Source of the DNA: Zopfochytrium polystomum
Lineage: Eukaryota > Chytridiomycota > Chytridiomycetes > Chytridiales > Chytridiaceae
Direction: 5' to 3'
Assembly: GCA_025765615.1 (NCBI GenBank)
Contig: JAIVFJ010000539.1
Location: 2,501-17,500, forward strand
Length of the DNA: 15,000 nt
Below are positions 1-8,694 of the stretch, in pieces; position 1 is the first letter of the stretch, and each line of letters starts with the position of its first letter. Position numbers and translations under genes: made by a program. The notes beneath the pieces are model-generated. The model saw only the letters and a program-made list of their open reading frames with translations. It was not told the origin of the DNA and ran no database searches.

Positions 1-160
1 CATACTAGGCAGCTCTGCTTGCACGCTCTCAAAAACCAAGTCCTCAAAAAACGATTAGTAGAAAACGGAGATTCCCGCATGGGACTGGAAGGAAAACGAA
101 AACTTGAAGGAAAACTTAACAACAACGGTCTTGAATTTGGACTGATTTCAAGTCAGTTTT
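1..160. other. Left flank, unclassified
   Basis: A-rich low-copy sequence with several GGAAAAC/GAAAACTT-type words between about 64 and 117. I see no open frame of useful length, no RNA gene and no copy elsewhere in the window. It runs directly into the GTCG-type array. Confidence 0.4.
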
Positions 161-668
161 GGTAGTCAGTAGTGTCGGTTGGAACGTCGGTCACTAGCTC
201 TTGCTTGGATTTGTTTTTTTTTGGCTTGCATTTGGACAGTTGGTCGTCAGTCGGTCTCGTTGGTGGTTGGTCGTCAGTCGTCAGTCGGGCAGTTGCAGTT
301 GCAGTTGGACAGTCGGTCGTCAGTTGGACAGTCGCGTTGTCAGTCGTCAGTCGTCAGCTTGCGGTTGGACAGTCGGTCGTCAGTCGGGCAGTCGGTCAGC
401 TTGCAGTTGGACAGTCGGTCGTCAGTCGTCGGTCGTCGGTCGTCAGTCGTCAGTCGGTCAGCTTGCGGTTGGACAGTCGGTCGTCAGTCGGGCAGTCGGT
501 CAGCTTGCAGTTGGACAGTCGGTCGTCAGTCGTCAGTCGGTCAGCTTGCAGTTGGACAGTCAGTCAGCTTGCAGAGCCGGTCAGTCGGTCAGCCCGTCGG
601 TCAGCAGCCAGCCAGTCAGTCGGTCAGCAGCCCGTCAGTCGGTCAGCAGTCGGTCAGTCGGTCAGTTT
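161..668. repeat. Short-period GTCG/GTCA tandem array
   Basis: About 500 bp built almost entirely from GTCG, GTCA and TTGGACAGTC words. The phrase CAGCTTGC recurs near 355, 398, 459, 501, 542 and 565. A composite unit of about 42 bp (spacings 43, 42, 41, with 61 and 23 as exceptions) therefore sits on the 4-8 bp substructure. All three plus-strand frames stay open for 159-208 codons because the unit has no stop codon. The products are Ser/Val/Gln/Arg-rich low-complexity strings, so I do not call a gene. The array ends in a short T tract at about 666 and abuts a truncated A-type repeat. Confidence 0.85.
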
Positions 669-683
669 TTTTTTCTTTGACAG

Positions 684-896
684 TGGCTCCTGCTGCGCGC
701 AAGCCAGCGAGATTCTTTTTGGCACACTATTGTATCTCGGCGAGGGCTACGCAGCCGCGTTGGAATCGTCGCTCTAGCTGCGCTCCCCGCGGACCCGCTC
801 AATGAAAAACCCTCCGCGGAGGCACTAAAAAATTTTTCAAAGACAAAATTTCCTTTTGCGGGTCCGCGCCGAGGGTGGCACCGCGTAGCCCTCTCG
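684..896 (+). repeat. Truncated A-type repeat (last 213 bp)
   Basis: Matches the last 213 bp of the A units (compare 1851-2063), starting at TGGCTCCTGCTGCGCG and ending at the common boundary before ATTCCGCAC. The sharp start marks the junction between the GTCG array and the A/B block. The hairpin arms CCGCGGAC/GTCCGCGG found in full A units carry a mismatch here. Confidence 0.85.
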
Positions 897-1320
897 ATTC
901 CGCACAGGAGCTACTAACATTGTTTCCCCCAGAAACCGCTCCGTTCTAATCGCATTTCGCCTCTCAAGCGGTCGGGCAAGGTCTCTCGAGCGGTCTGCGA
1001 CTGCTGCACAAAACGTCGCGATTCCACTTAGGGCAATCGAGGCATTTGCCCTAAGCGTCGCGCGACTCTTGTCCAGCCAGGCTTTCACTGACTTCGAGCC
1101 CCGTTCCCGGCCCCAAAAAAAATCGTACGACGGATCTGGACGCAGATTCGATTAGCAAACAGGGCCTCGCCGACAGCGTGGGCGTGTTGAAATCGACGAT
1201 TTGCGCCATTTGAGGATCGACTTTTAATAAAAAACGTCCTGGGTGGCACTAAAAAAATTTTCAAAAAATAATTTTTCTTTTGCGGAACGCCACCGAGGGT
1301 GGCACCGCGTAGCCCTCTCA
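897..1320 (+). repeat. B-type long repeat, copy 1 (424 bp)
   Basis: Shares its first part (about 290 bp) and its last part (about 90 bp, the GCGGAACGCC...GTAGCCCTCTC segment) with the A units. The central A segment of some 380 bp is replaced by a short B-specific stretch at about 1186-1232 containing TTGAAATCGACGATTTGCGC and AATAAAAAACGTCC. It carries the perfect hairpin CTTAGGGCAA/TTGCCCTAAG at 1027-1055. The second B copy is also 424 bp. It looks like an internal-deletion or replacement derivative of A that was then amplified with it. Confidence 0.85.
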
Positions 1321-2063
1321 ATTCCGCACAGGAGCTACTAACATCGTTTCCCCCAGAAACCGCTCCGCTCTAATCGGTTTCCGCCTCTCAAGCCGTCGGG
1401 TGGGGCCTCTCAAGCGGTCCGCGATTGCTGCACAAAACATCGCGATTCCACTTAGGGCAATCGACGCGTTTGCCCTAAGCGTCGCGCGACTCTTGTCCAG
1501 CCAGGTTTCCACCGACTTCGAGCCCCGCTCCCGGCCCCAAAAAAAATCGTACGGCGGATTTCGACGCAGATTCGATTAGCAAACACGCCCTTGCCGACAG
1601 CGTGGGCGTGGTTTCAGCGCGAAATTCCGAGTTTTCGGAAAAAAGTTTTAATTGGCAAACGACAGGACCGCTCCCACGCGAAATTCTACTAAGCAAACGC
1701 ACGCAGCCGACCGCGCCATCGCGTTCCTCTCGTAAAAGTACCACAAGTTCGTCGTTATCAAAACCATGTGTCGTGGATTGTTTCAGCGAGCTACGGCCCT
1801 CCAAAGGCGCGCTAACCTTGCATATGGCCGAAAATCCGGTTTTTCTCGGATGGCTCCTGCTGCGCGGAAGCCAGCGAGATTCTTTTTGGCGTACTATTGT
1901 ATCTCGACGAGGGCTACGCAGCGGCGTTGGAATCGTCGCTCTAGCTGCGCTCCCCGCGGACCCGCTCAATGAAAAACCGTCCGCGGAGGCACTAAAAAAT
2001 TTTTCAAAGACAAAATTTCCTTTTGCGGTACCGCGCCGAGGGTGGCACCGCGTAGCCCTCTCA
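1321..2063 (+). repeat. A-type long repeat, copy 1 (743 bp)
   Basis: Full A unit between successive ATTCCGCAC boundaries. Landmarks in order: two CTCTCAAGC(G/C)GTC motifs; hairpin CTTAGGGCAA/TTGCCCTAAG at 1451-1479; CCCCAAAAAAAATCGTACG near 1537; TTTCGGAAAAAAGTTTTAATTGG; inverted repeat CCGCGGAC/GTCCGCGG at 1954-1986; and an AAAAAATTTTT tract near the end. This is the 743-bp subtype, without the 11-bp CGTCACCAACC-type insertion. Plus-strand (160 codons) and minus-strand (164 codons) frames overlap inside it, and neither behaves like a gene. Confidence 0.85.
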
Positions 2064-2817
2064 ATTCCGCACGGGAGCTACTAACACCGTTTCCCCCGGA
2101 AACCGCTCCGTTCTAATCGGATTCTGCCTCTCAAGCGGTCGGGTGAGGCCTCTCAAGCGGTCCGCGATTGCTGCACAAAACGTCGCGATTCCACTTAGGG
2201 CAATCGAGGCTTTTGCCCTTAGTGTCGCGCGACTCTTGTCCAGACCGTCACCAACCTGATTTTCACCGACTTCAAGCCCCGCTCCCGGCCCCAAAAAAAA
2301 TCGTACGGCGGATCTGGACGCAGAATCGATTAGCAAACAGGGCCTCGCCGACAGCGTGGGCGTGGTTTCAGCGCGAAATTCCGAGTTTTCGGAAAAAAGT
2401 TTTAATTGGCAAACGACAGGACCGCTCCCACGCGAAATTCTACTAAGCAAACGCATGCAGCCGACCGCGCCATCGCGTTCCTCTTGTAAAAGTACCACAA
2501 GCTCGTCGTTATCAAAACCATGTGTCGTGGATTGTTTCAGCGAGCTACGGCCCTCCAAAGGCGCGCTAACCTCACATACGGCCGAAAATCCGGTTTTCCG
2601 CGGATGGCTCCTGCTGCGCGCGCGCCAGCGGGATTCTTTTTGGCACACTAGTGTATCTCGACGAGGGCTACGCAGCCGCGTTGGAATCGTCGCTCTAGCG
2701 CCGCTCCCCGCGGACCCGCTCAATGAAAAACCGTCCGCGGAGGCACCAAAAAATATTTCAAAGACAAAATTTTCTTTTGCGGGACGGCACCGAGGGTGGC
2801 ACCGCGTAGCCCTCTCG
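2064..2817 (+). repeat. A-type long repeat, copy 2 (754 bp)
   Basis: Full A unit of the longer subtype. At about 2240-2260 it reads CCAGACCGTCACCAACCTG where the short subtype has CCAGCCAGG, an 11-bp length difference. Its copy of the CTTAGGGCAA hairpin (2194-2222) is the only one of seven with a broken arm (TTGCCCTTAG). Compared with copy 1, the 160-codon plus-strand frame has about 19 amino-acid changes and few silent changes, which argues against coding. Confidence 0.85.
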
Positions 2818-3241
2818 ATTCCGCACAGGAGCTACTAACACCGTTTCCCCCAGAAACCGCTCCGTTCTAATCGGATTCTGCCTCTCAAGCGGTCGGGTGA
2901 GGCCTCTCAAGCAGTCCGCGATTGCTGCACAAAACGTCGCGATTCCACTTAGGGCAATCGAGGCGTTTGCCCTAAGCGTCGCGCGACTCTTGTCCAGCCA
3001 GGATTTCACCGACTTCGAGCCCCGTTCCCGGCCCCAAAAAAAATCGTACGACGGATCTGGACGCAGATTCGATTAGCAAACCGGGCCCTGCCGACAGCGT
3101 GGGCGTGTTGAAATCGCCGATTTGCGCCATTTGAGGATCGACTTTTAATAAAAAACGTCCTGGGTGGCACTAAAAAAATTTTCAAAAAAAAATTTTTCTT
3201 TTGCGGAACGCCACCGAGGGTGGCACCGCGTAGCCCTTTCA
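2818..3241 (+). repeat. B-type long repeat, copy 2 (424 bp)
   Basis: Second B unit, identical in length to the first and with the same B-specific centre (about 3106-3160). The hairpin at 2948-2976 is perfect. It begins exactly 1921 bp after the first B unit, which defines the higher-order period. Confidence 0.85.
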
Positions 3242-3995
3242 ATTCCGCACGGGAGCTACTAACACCGTTTCCCCCAGAAGCCGCTCCATTTTAATCACAT
3301 TTCGCCTCTCAAGCGGTCGGGCAAGGTCTCTCAAGCGGTCCGCGACTGCTGCACAAAACGTCGCGATTCCACTTAGGGCAATCGAGGCTTTTGCCCTAAG
3401 TGTCGCGCGACTCTTGTCCAGACCGTCACCAACCTGATTTTCACCGACTTCAAGCCCCGCTCCCGGCCCCAAAAAAAATCGTACGGCGGATTTGGACGCA
3501 GATTCGATTAGCAAACGCGCCCTTGCCGACGCGGTGGGCGTGGTTTCAGCGCGAAATTCCGAGTTTTCGGAAAAAAGTTTTAATTGGCAAACGACAGGAC
3601 CGCTCCCACGCGAAATTCTACTAAGCAAACGCACGCTGCCGACCGCGCCATCGCGTTCCTCTCGTAAAAGTACCACAAGTTCACCGTTATCAAAACCATG
3701 TGTCGTGGATTGTTTCAGCGAGCTACGGCCCTCCAAAGGCGCGCTAACCTCACATACAGCCGAAAATCCGGTTTTCCGCGGATGGCTCCTGCTGCGCGGA
3801 AGCCAGCGAGATTATTTTTGGCGTACTATTGTATCTCGACGAGGGCTACGCAGCGGCGTTGGAATCGTCGCTCTAGCTGCGCTCCCCGCGGACCCGCTCA
3901 ATGAGAAACCGTCCGCGGAGGCACCTAAAAATTTTTCAAAGACAAAATTTTCTTTTGCGGGACGGCACCAAGGGTGGCACCGCGTAGCCCTCTCA
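3242..3995 (+). repeat. A-type long repeat, copy 3 (754 bp)
   Basis: Long-subtype A unit with the CGTCACCAACCTG segment near 3424. The hairpin at 3372-3400 is perfect. GCGTGGGCG of earlier copies reads GCGGTGGGCG here. It follows B directly, so the order of the two A subtypes after B is the reverse of that in the first higher-order block. Confidence 0.85.
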
Positions 3996-4738
3996 ATTCC
4001 GCACAGGAGCTACTAATCGCGTTTCCCCCAGAAACCGCTCCGTTATAATCGGATTCTGCCTCTCAAGCGGTCGGGCAAGGCCTCTCAAGAGGTCCGCGAC
4101 TGCTGCACAAAACATCGCGATTCCACTTAGGGCAATCGACGCGTTTGCCCTAAGCGTCGCGCGACTCTTGTCCAGCCAGGTTTTCACCGACTTCGAGCCC
4201 CGCTCCCGGCCCCAAAAAAAATCGTACGGCGGATTTGGACGCATATTCGATTAGCAAACACGCCCTTGCCGACGCGGTGGGCGTGGTTTCAGCGCGAAAT
4301 TCCGAGTTTTCGAAAAAAAGTTTTAATTGGCAAACGACAGGACCGCTCCCACGCGAAATTCTACTAAGCAAACGCACGCTGCCGACCACGCCATCGCGTT
4401 CCTCTCGTAAAAGTACCACAAGTTCATCGTTATCAAAACCATGTGTCGTGGATTGTTTCAGCGAGCTACGGCCCTCCAAAGGCGCGCTAACCTCACATAC
4501 GGCCGAAAATCCGGTTTTCCGCGCATGGCTCCTGCTGCGCGGAAGCCAGCGAGATTATTTTTGGCGTACTATTGTATCTCAACGAGGGCTACGCAGCGGC
4601 GTTCGAATCGTTGCTCTAGCTGCGCTCCCCGCGGACCCGCTCAATGAAAAACCGTCCGCGGAGGCACTAAAAAATTTTTCAAAGACAAAATTTCCTTTTG
4701 CGGTACCGCGCCAAGGGTGGCACCGCGTAGCCCTCTCA
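3996..4738 (+). repeat. A-type long repeat, copy 4 (743 bp)
   Basis: Short-subtype A unit. It starts with AGGAGCTACTAATCGCG, lacking a few bases found after CTACTAAC in other copies. The hairpin at 4126-4154 is perfect. It closes the second 1921-bp B+A+A block. Confidence 0.85.
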
Positions 4739-5068
4739 ATTCCGCACAGGAGCTACTAATCGCGTTTCCCCCAGAAACCGCTCCGTTCTAATCGGATTCT
4801 GCCTCTCAAGCGGTCGGGCAAGGCCTCTCAAGAGGTCTGCGACTGCTGCACAAAACATCGCGATTCCACTTAGGGCAATCGACGCGTTTGCCCTAAGTGT
4901 CGCGCGACTCTTGTCCAGAACGTCACCAACCTGATTTTCACCGACTTCGAGACCCGCTCCCGGCCCCAAAAAAAATCGTACGACGAATTTGGACGCAGAT
5001 TCGATTATCAAACAGGCCCTTGCCGACGCGATGGGCGTGGTTTCAGCTCGAAATTCCGTGTTTCCGGA
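4739..5068 (+). repeat. Truncated A-type repeat (first ~330 bp)
   Basis: Begins at the usual boundary, is of the long subtype (CGTCACCAACCTG at about 4920), and stops matching after TTTCCGGAAAA at about 5068, where A and T tracts take over. The hairpin at 4869-4897 is perfect. This is the right edge of the A/B block. Confidence 0.8.
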
Positions 5069-5620
5069 AAAAAAAAAATAAGTGAGGTCTGATTTTTTTT
5101 TTTTTGGGCCAACCTTGACCTGCAAAGGTTACTTAACGGAAACCTCCGCCAGGAGCTCGTCCTTAGCACCTTTCTAATGTACTTTTGACCGATCTACACG
5201 TTGGGCGTACTCCCACGGCCGTCCACCGCCGTTCCGGAAAACATTCCTAAGTGAGGACCGAAAAAAAAAAAAAAACGAAAATCCTTTGAGGCCGAGTTTA
5301 CCTTGCACAAACCCGAGCCCAGGACGTGAGGGTGGGCCCAGTAAGCAAACCACACGCGTAGAACACGATTCCGGCGTCGAAACGGCGGTGGACGGCCTCC
5401 TGCAAAAGATTTCCTGAGTGGGACTGCGTTTTGGATCTGGAGTTTTCGAAAAAACCCGCGATATCCCCCGCTTGCCACTAATCGACCCCCGGTTTTTCTT
5501 GCAGATTCGGATTCCTCTCGCGATTCTAGACTAGTAAGGTGCGGCTCCCAAGGCCGTCCCCCGCCGTCTTTGTGCCGGTGGGAGAGCTCAAAGATGGAGG
5601 GGGGGGTCAGATGGTGAAAA
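5069..5620. other. Low-copy spacer with A/T tracts and an inverted repeat
   Basis: Gene-free stretch. It has an 11-A run near 5068-5078, a 13-T run at 5093-5105 and a 15-A run at 5261-5275. TAAGTGAGG occurs twice, near 5079 and 5248. A 17-bp perfect inverted repeat lies at 5217-5233 and 5381-5397, and a related GGCCGTCCCCCGCCGT lies near 5552. Frames here are short and low-complexity. I recognise nothing functional. Confidence 0.6.
5217..5397. repeat. 17-bp inverted repeat, ~147-bp loop
   Basis: GGCCGTCCACCGCCGTT at 5217-5233 is exactly reverse-complementary to AACGGCGGTGGACGGCC at 5381-5397. The arms are GC-rich and the spacer is not obviously paired. Confidence 0.85.
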
Positions 5621-5850
5621 AAAATTTTTCCAAGTCCAATTAGAAAAAAGCCATTTTGGGGTAACCCCTACTGCATGTGGCCCAACCTCAAGACCAAAAC
5701 GCCCAGTTTTCGGGTCCTGACATATATAGGAGGGGAGGTGGTGGGAGCAACGGTTGGGCAACCGTTCCCCTCTCACACCCCGGCCTCGCCCGTTGAAAGG
5801 GGGGGGGTTTTTGTCCCTCCGATCGCAAACTGGCTGGACTTGCAGCAAGC
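5621..5850 (+). promoter_or_regulatory. P module copy 1: putative Pol I spacer promoter
   Basis: Conserved module in fixed order: AAGTCCAATTAG; ATTTTGGGGTAA; CTGCATGTGGCCCAACCTC; CAAAACGCCCAGTTTTCGGG; TATATA at 5723-5728 followed by GGAGGGGAGGTGG; the perfect inverted repeat AACGGTTGGGCAACCGTT at 5749-5766; a run of nine G near 5800; GTCCCTCCGATCGCAAACTGG; and GACTTGCAGCAAGC. TATATAGGAGGGG resembles the TATATA(A/G)GGGG element at the start site of plant 45S rRNA genes. A promoter duplicated upstream of short tandem repeats is the usual layout of spacer promoters. Promoter function is inference. The module could equally be a conserved part of a satellite. Confidence 0.45.
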
Positions 5851-7276
5851 AGCTGGTGGTTGGTGGTGGTGGTGGTGGTGAAGGCTCGTTGATCGGATGG
5901 AAAAGGCTTCTTTCCTATTGGAATGGCGCTTTCGAAAGGCAAGTTGTCGCACGACGGTGGATCGACGACGGTTGGACTTGAAGCAAGCGGCTGTCGTTGT
6001 CGATCGATGGAGAAGGCTCGTTGGTCGGTGGGAAATGGCTTCTTGCCTATTGGAACGTCGCTTTCGAACGGAAAGTTGTCGCACGACGTTGAAGGACGGT
6101 GGATCGACGACGGTTGGACTTGAAGCAAGCAGCTGTCGTTGACGATCGATGGGAAAGGCTCGTTGACGGATTGGAAAGGCTTCTTGCCTATTGGAATCGC
6201 GCTTTCGAACGGCAAGTTGTCGCACGGTGGTCGATTGACGGCTGGACTTGAAGCAAGCAGCTGTCGTGGTCGATCGATCGAAAAGGCTCGTTGGTCGGTG
6301 GGAGAGGCTTCTCGCTTATTGGAATCGCGGTTTCGAACGGCAAGTTGTCGCGCGACGGTGGATCCACGACGGTTGGACTTGAAGCAAGCAGCTGTCGTTG
6401 ACGATCGATGGGAAAGGCTCGTTGACGGATTGGAAAGGCTTCTTGCCTATTGGAATCGCGCTTTCGAACGGCAAGTTGTCGCACGGTGGTCGATTGACGG
6501 CTGGACTTGAAGCAAGCAGCTGTCGTGGTCGATCGATCGAAAAGGCTCGTTGGTCGGTGGGAGAGGCTTCTCGCTTATTGGAATCGCGGTTTCGAACGGC
6601 AAGTTGTCGCGCGACGGTGGATCCACGACGGTTGGACTTGAAGCAAGCAGCTGTCGTGGTCGATCGGTGGAAAAGGCTGGTTGATCGGAGGGGAAAGGCT
6701 TCTCGCCTATTCGGATCGCGGTTTCGAACGGCAAGTTGTCGCACGACGTTGAAGGACGGTGGATCGACGACGGTTGGACTTGAAGCAAGCAGCTGTCATT
6801 GACGATCGATGAGAAAGGCTCGTTGGTCGGTGCGAAAGGCTTCTCGCCTATTGGAATCGCGCTTTCGAACGGCAAGTTGTCGCACGGTGGTGGATCGACG
6901 ACGGTTGGACTTGAAGCAAGCAGCTGTCGTGGTCGATCGGTGGAAAAGGCTGGTTGATCGGAGGGGAAAGGCTTCTCGCCTATTCGGATCGCGGTTTCGA
7001 ATGGCAAGTTGTCGCACGACGGTGGATCGACGACGGTTGGACTTGAAGCAAGCGCCTGTCGTTGTCGATTGATGGAAAAGGCTCGTTGGTCGGTGGGAAA
7101 GGCTTCTTGCCTATTGGAATGGCGGTTTGGAACAGCAAGTTGTCGCACGACGGTGGAGGACGGTTGATCGACGACGGCTGGACTTGAAGCAAGCGGCTGT
7201 CGTCGATCGGTGGAAAAGGCTCGTTGGTCGATGGGAAACGTCTTCTCGCCTATTGGAATGGCGGTTTCGAACGGCA
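5837..7276 (+). repeat. C array 1: tandem 128-142 bp monomers
   Basis: The box GACTTG(A/C)AGCAAGC starts monomers at 5837, 5975, 6117, 6245, 6376, 6504, 6635, 6777, 6908, 7040 and 7181, with spacings of 128-142 bp. Each monomer carries, in order: CAAGC(A/G)GCTG; a TCGATCGATGG-like motif; GGAAAAGGCTCGTTG; GCTTCT(T/C)GCCTATTGGAAT (a CCAAT box read on the minus strand); TTTCGAACGGCAAGTTGTCGC; and ACGACGGTGG. A (GGT)n tract at 5858-5880 opens the array just after P. By position it could be an rDNA enhancer-type array. Frames open across it on both strands are repeat artefacts. Confidence 0.85.
6117..6634 (+). repeat. Perfect 259-bp tandem duplication inside C array 1
   Basis: 6117-6375 and 6376-6634 read as identical over 259 bp, each holding two C monomers (128 + 131 bp). 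Neighbouring monomers differ at many sites, so this dimer was copied recently by unequal exchange or conversion. Confidence 0.85.
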
Positions 7277-7378
7277 AGTGAGCAGTTGTTTCCTCTCAAT
7301 TGGGGAAAATGGAGCTGCTCCATTTTCTCAATTTTCGAAAAATCCATTTTGGGGTAAACCATAATTGATGTGGGGACT
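7277..7378 (+). repeat. H module copy 1: palindrome upstream of P
   Basis: Begins GTGAGCAGTTGTTTCC and contains a 23-nt palindrome at 7305-7327 with arms GAAAATGGAGC and GCTCCATTTTC around one central base. It is extended by AATTG (7298-7302) and CAATT (7329-7333). A partial copy of the P start (GAAAAATCCATTTTGGGGTA) follows, then ATAATTGATG. It lies between the last C monomer and P2. Confidence 0.85.
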
Positions 7379-7602
7379 TCAAATTTTTCCAAGTCCAATT
7401 AGGAAAAATCCATTTTGGGGTAAACCCTACTGCATGTGGCCCAACCTCAAGACCAAAACGCCCAGTTTTCGGGTCCTGACATATATAGGAGGGGAGGTGG
7501 TGGGAGCAACGGTTGGGCAACCGTTTCCCTCTCCCACCCCGACCTCGCCCGTTGAAAGGGGGGGGGGTTTTGTCCCTCCGATCGCAAACTGGCTGGACTT
7601 GC
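7379..7602 (+). promoter_or_regulatory. P module copy 2: putative spacer promoter
   Basis: Nearly identical to P1 from the AAGTCCAATTAG start onward, with TATATA at 7482-7487, the AACGGTTG/CAACCGTT hairpin at 7508-7525, and a G run near 7558. It lies 1759 bp after P1 and 1089 bp before P3. Promoter role inferred as for P1. Confidence 0.45.
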
Positions 7603-8364
7603 AGCAAGCAGCTGGTGGTTGGTGGTGGTGGTGGTGGATGCTCGTTGATCGGATGGAAAAGGCTTCTCGCCTATTGGAAAGGCGGTTTCGAACGGCAAGT
7701 TGTCGCACGACGGTGGATCAACGGCGGTTGGACTTGAAGCAAGCAACTGTCGTTGTCGATCGATGGAAAAGGCTCGTTGATCGGAGGGGAAAGGCTTCTT
7801 GCCTATTGGAATCGCGGTTTCGAACGGCAAGTTGTCGCACGGTGGTCGATTGATGGCTGGACTTGAAGCAAGCAGCTGTTGTCGGTCGATGGAAAAGGCT
7901 CGTTGACCGATTGGAAAGGCCTCTCACCTATTGGGATCGCGGTTTTGAACGGCAAGTTGTCGCACGACGGTGGATCGACGACGGTTGGACTTGAAGCAAG
8001 CGGCTGTCGTTGTCGATGGATGGAAAAGGCTCGTTGGTCGGTGGGAAAGGCTTCTTGCCTATTCGAACGGCGGTTTCGAACGGCAAGTTGTCCCACGACG
8101 GTGGATCGACGACGGTTGGACTTGAAGCAAGCGCTGTCGTCGATCGATGGAAAAGGCTGGTTGACTGATGGTGAATGCTCGTTCGCCGATTGAAAAGGCT
8201 TCTTGCTTATTGGAATGGCCCTTTCGAACGGCAAGTTGTCGCACGGTGGTGGTTGATCGTCGATGGCTGGACTTGAAGCAAGCGGCTGTCGTCGATCGGT
8301 GGAAAAGGCTCGTTGGTCGATGGGAAACGTCTTCTCGCCTATTGGAATTGCTCTTTCGAACGGC
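7596..8364 (+). repeat. C array 2: six monomers
   Basis: Monomer boxes at 7596, 7731, 7860, 7988, 8119 and 8270 (spacings 135, 129, 128, 131, 151). A (GGT)n tract lies at about 7615-7637. The last monomer has an insertion relative to the others and ends in TTTCGAACGGCAAG, where the H module replaces the usual TTGTCGC continuation. Confidence 0.85.
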
Positions 8365-8466
8365 AAGTGAGCAGTTGTTTCCTCTCAATTGGGGAAAATG
8401 GAGCTGCTCCATTTTCTCAATTTTTGAAAAATCCATTTTGGGGTAAACCATAATTGATGAGGGGAC
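8365..8466 (+). repeat. H module copy 2: palindrome upstream of P
   Basis: Nearly identical to H copy 1, with the 23-nt palindrome at 8394-8416 and the P-like half copy after it. It lies 1089 bp from copy 1. Confidence 0.85.
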
Positions 8467-8694
8467 TTCAAATTTTTCCAAGTCCAATTAGGAAAAATCC
8501 ATTTTGGGGTAAACCCTACTGCATGTGGCCCAACCTCAAGACCAAAACGCCCAGTTTTCGGGTCCTGACATATATAGGAGGGGAGGTGGTGAGAGCAACG
8601 GTTGGGCAACCGTTCCCCTCCCACGACCAGGCCTCGCCCGTTGAAGGAAGGGGGGGGACTTTTGTCCCTCCGATCGCAAACTGGCTGGACTTGC
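8467..8694 (+). promoter_or_regulatory. P module copy 3: putative spacer promoter
   Basis: TATATA at 8571-8576 followed by GGAGGGGAGG, and the AACGGTTG/CAACCGTT hairpin at 8597-8614, both unchanged from P1 and P2. The segment around the G run is more variable (GGAAGGGGGGGAC). Confidence 0.45.

Noticed and set aside
161..668. CRISPR-like array
   Set aside because: No alternation of constant repeat and unique spacer. It is continuous short-period satellite in eukaryotic-type DNA.
172..805. Three overlapping long plus-strand frames (159-208 codons)
   Set aside because: All three phases of the same GTCG/GTCA array are open because the unit lacks stops. Products are low-complexity.
1177..3105. 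GCGTGGGCG (EGR-type zinc-finger site) in four A/B units
   Set aside because: Changed in the other three units (GCGGTGGGCG, GCGATGGGCG), so not under constraint. A 9-bp match in GC-rich DNA is weak.
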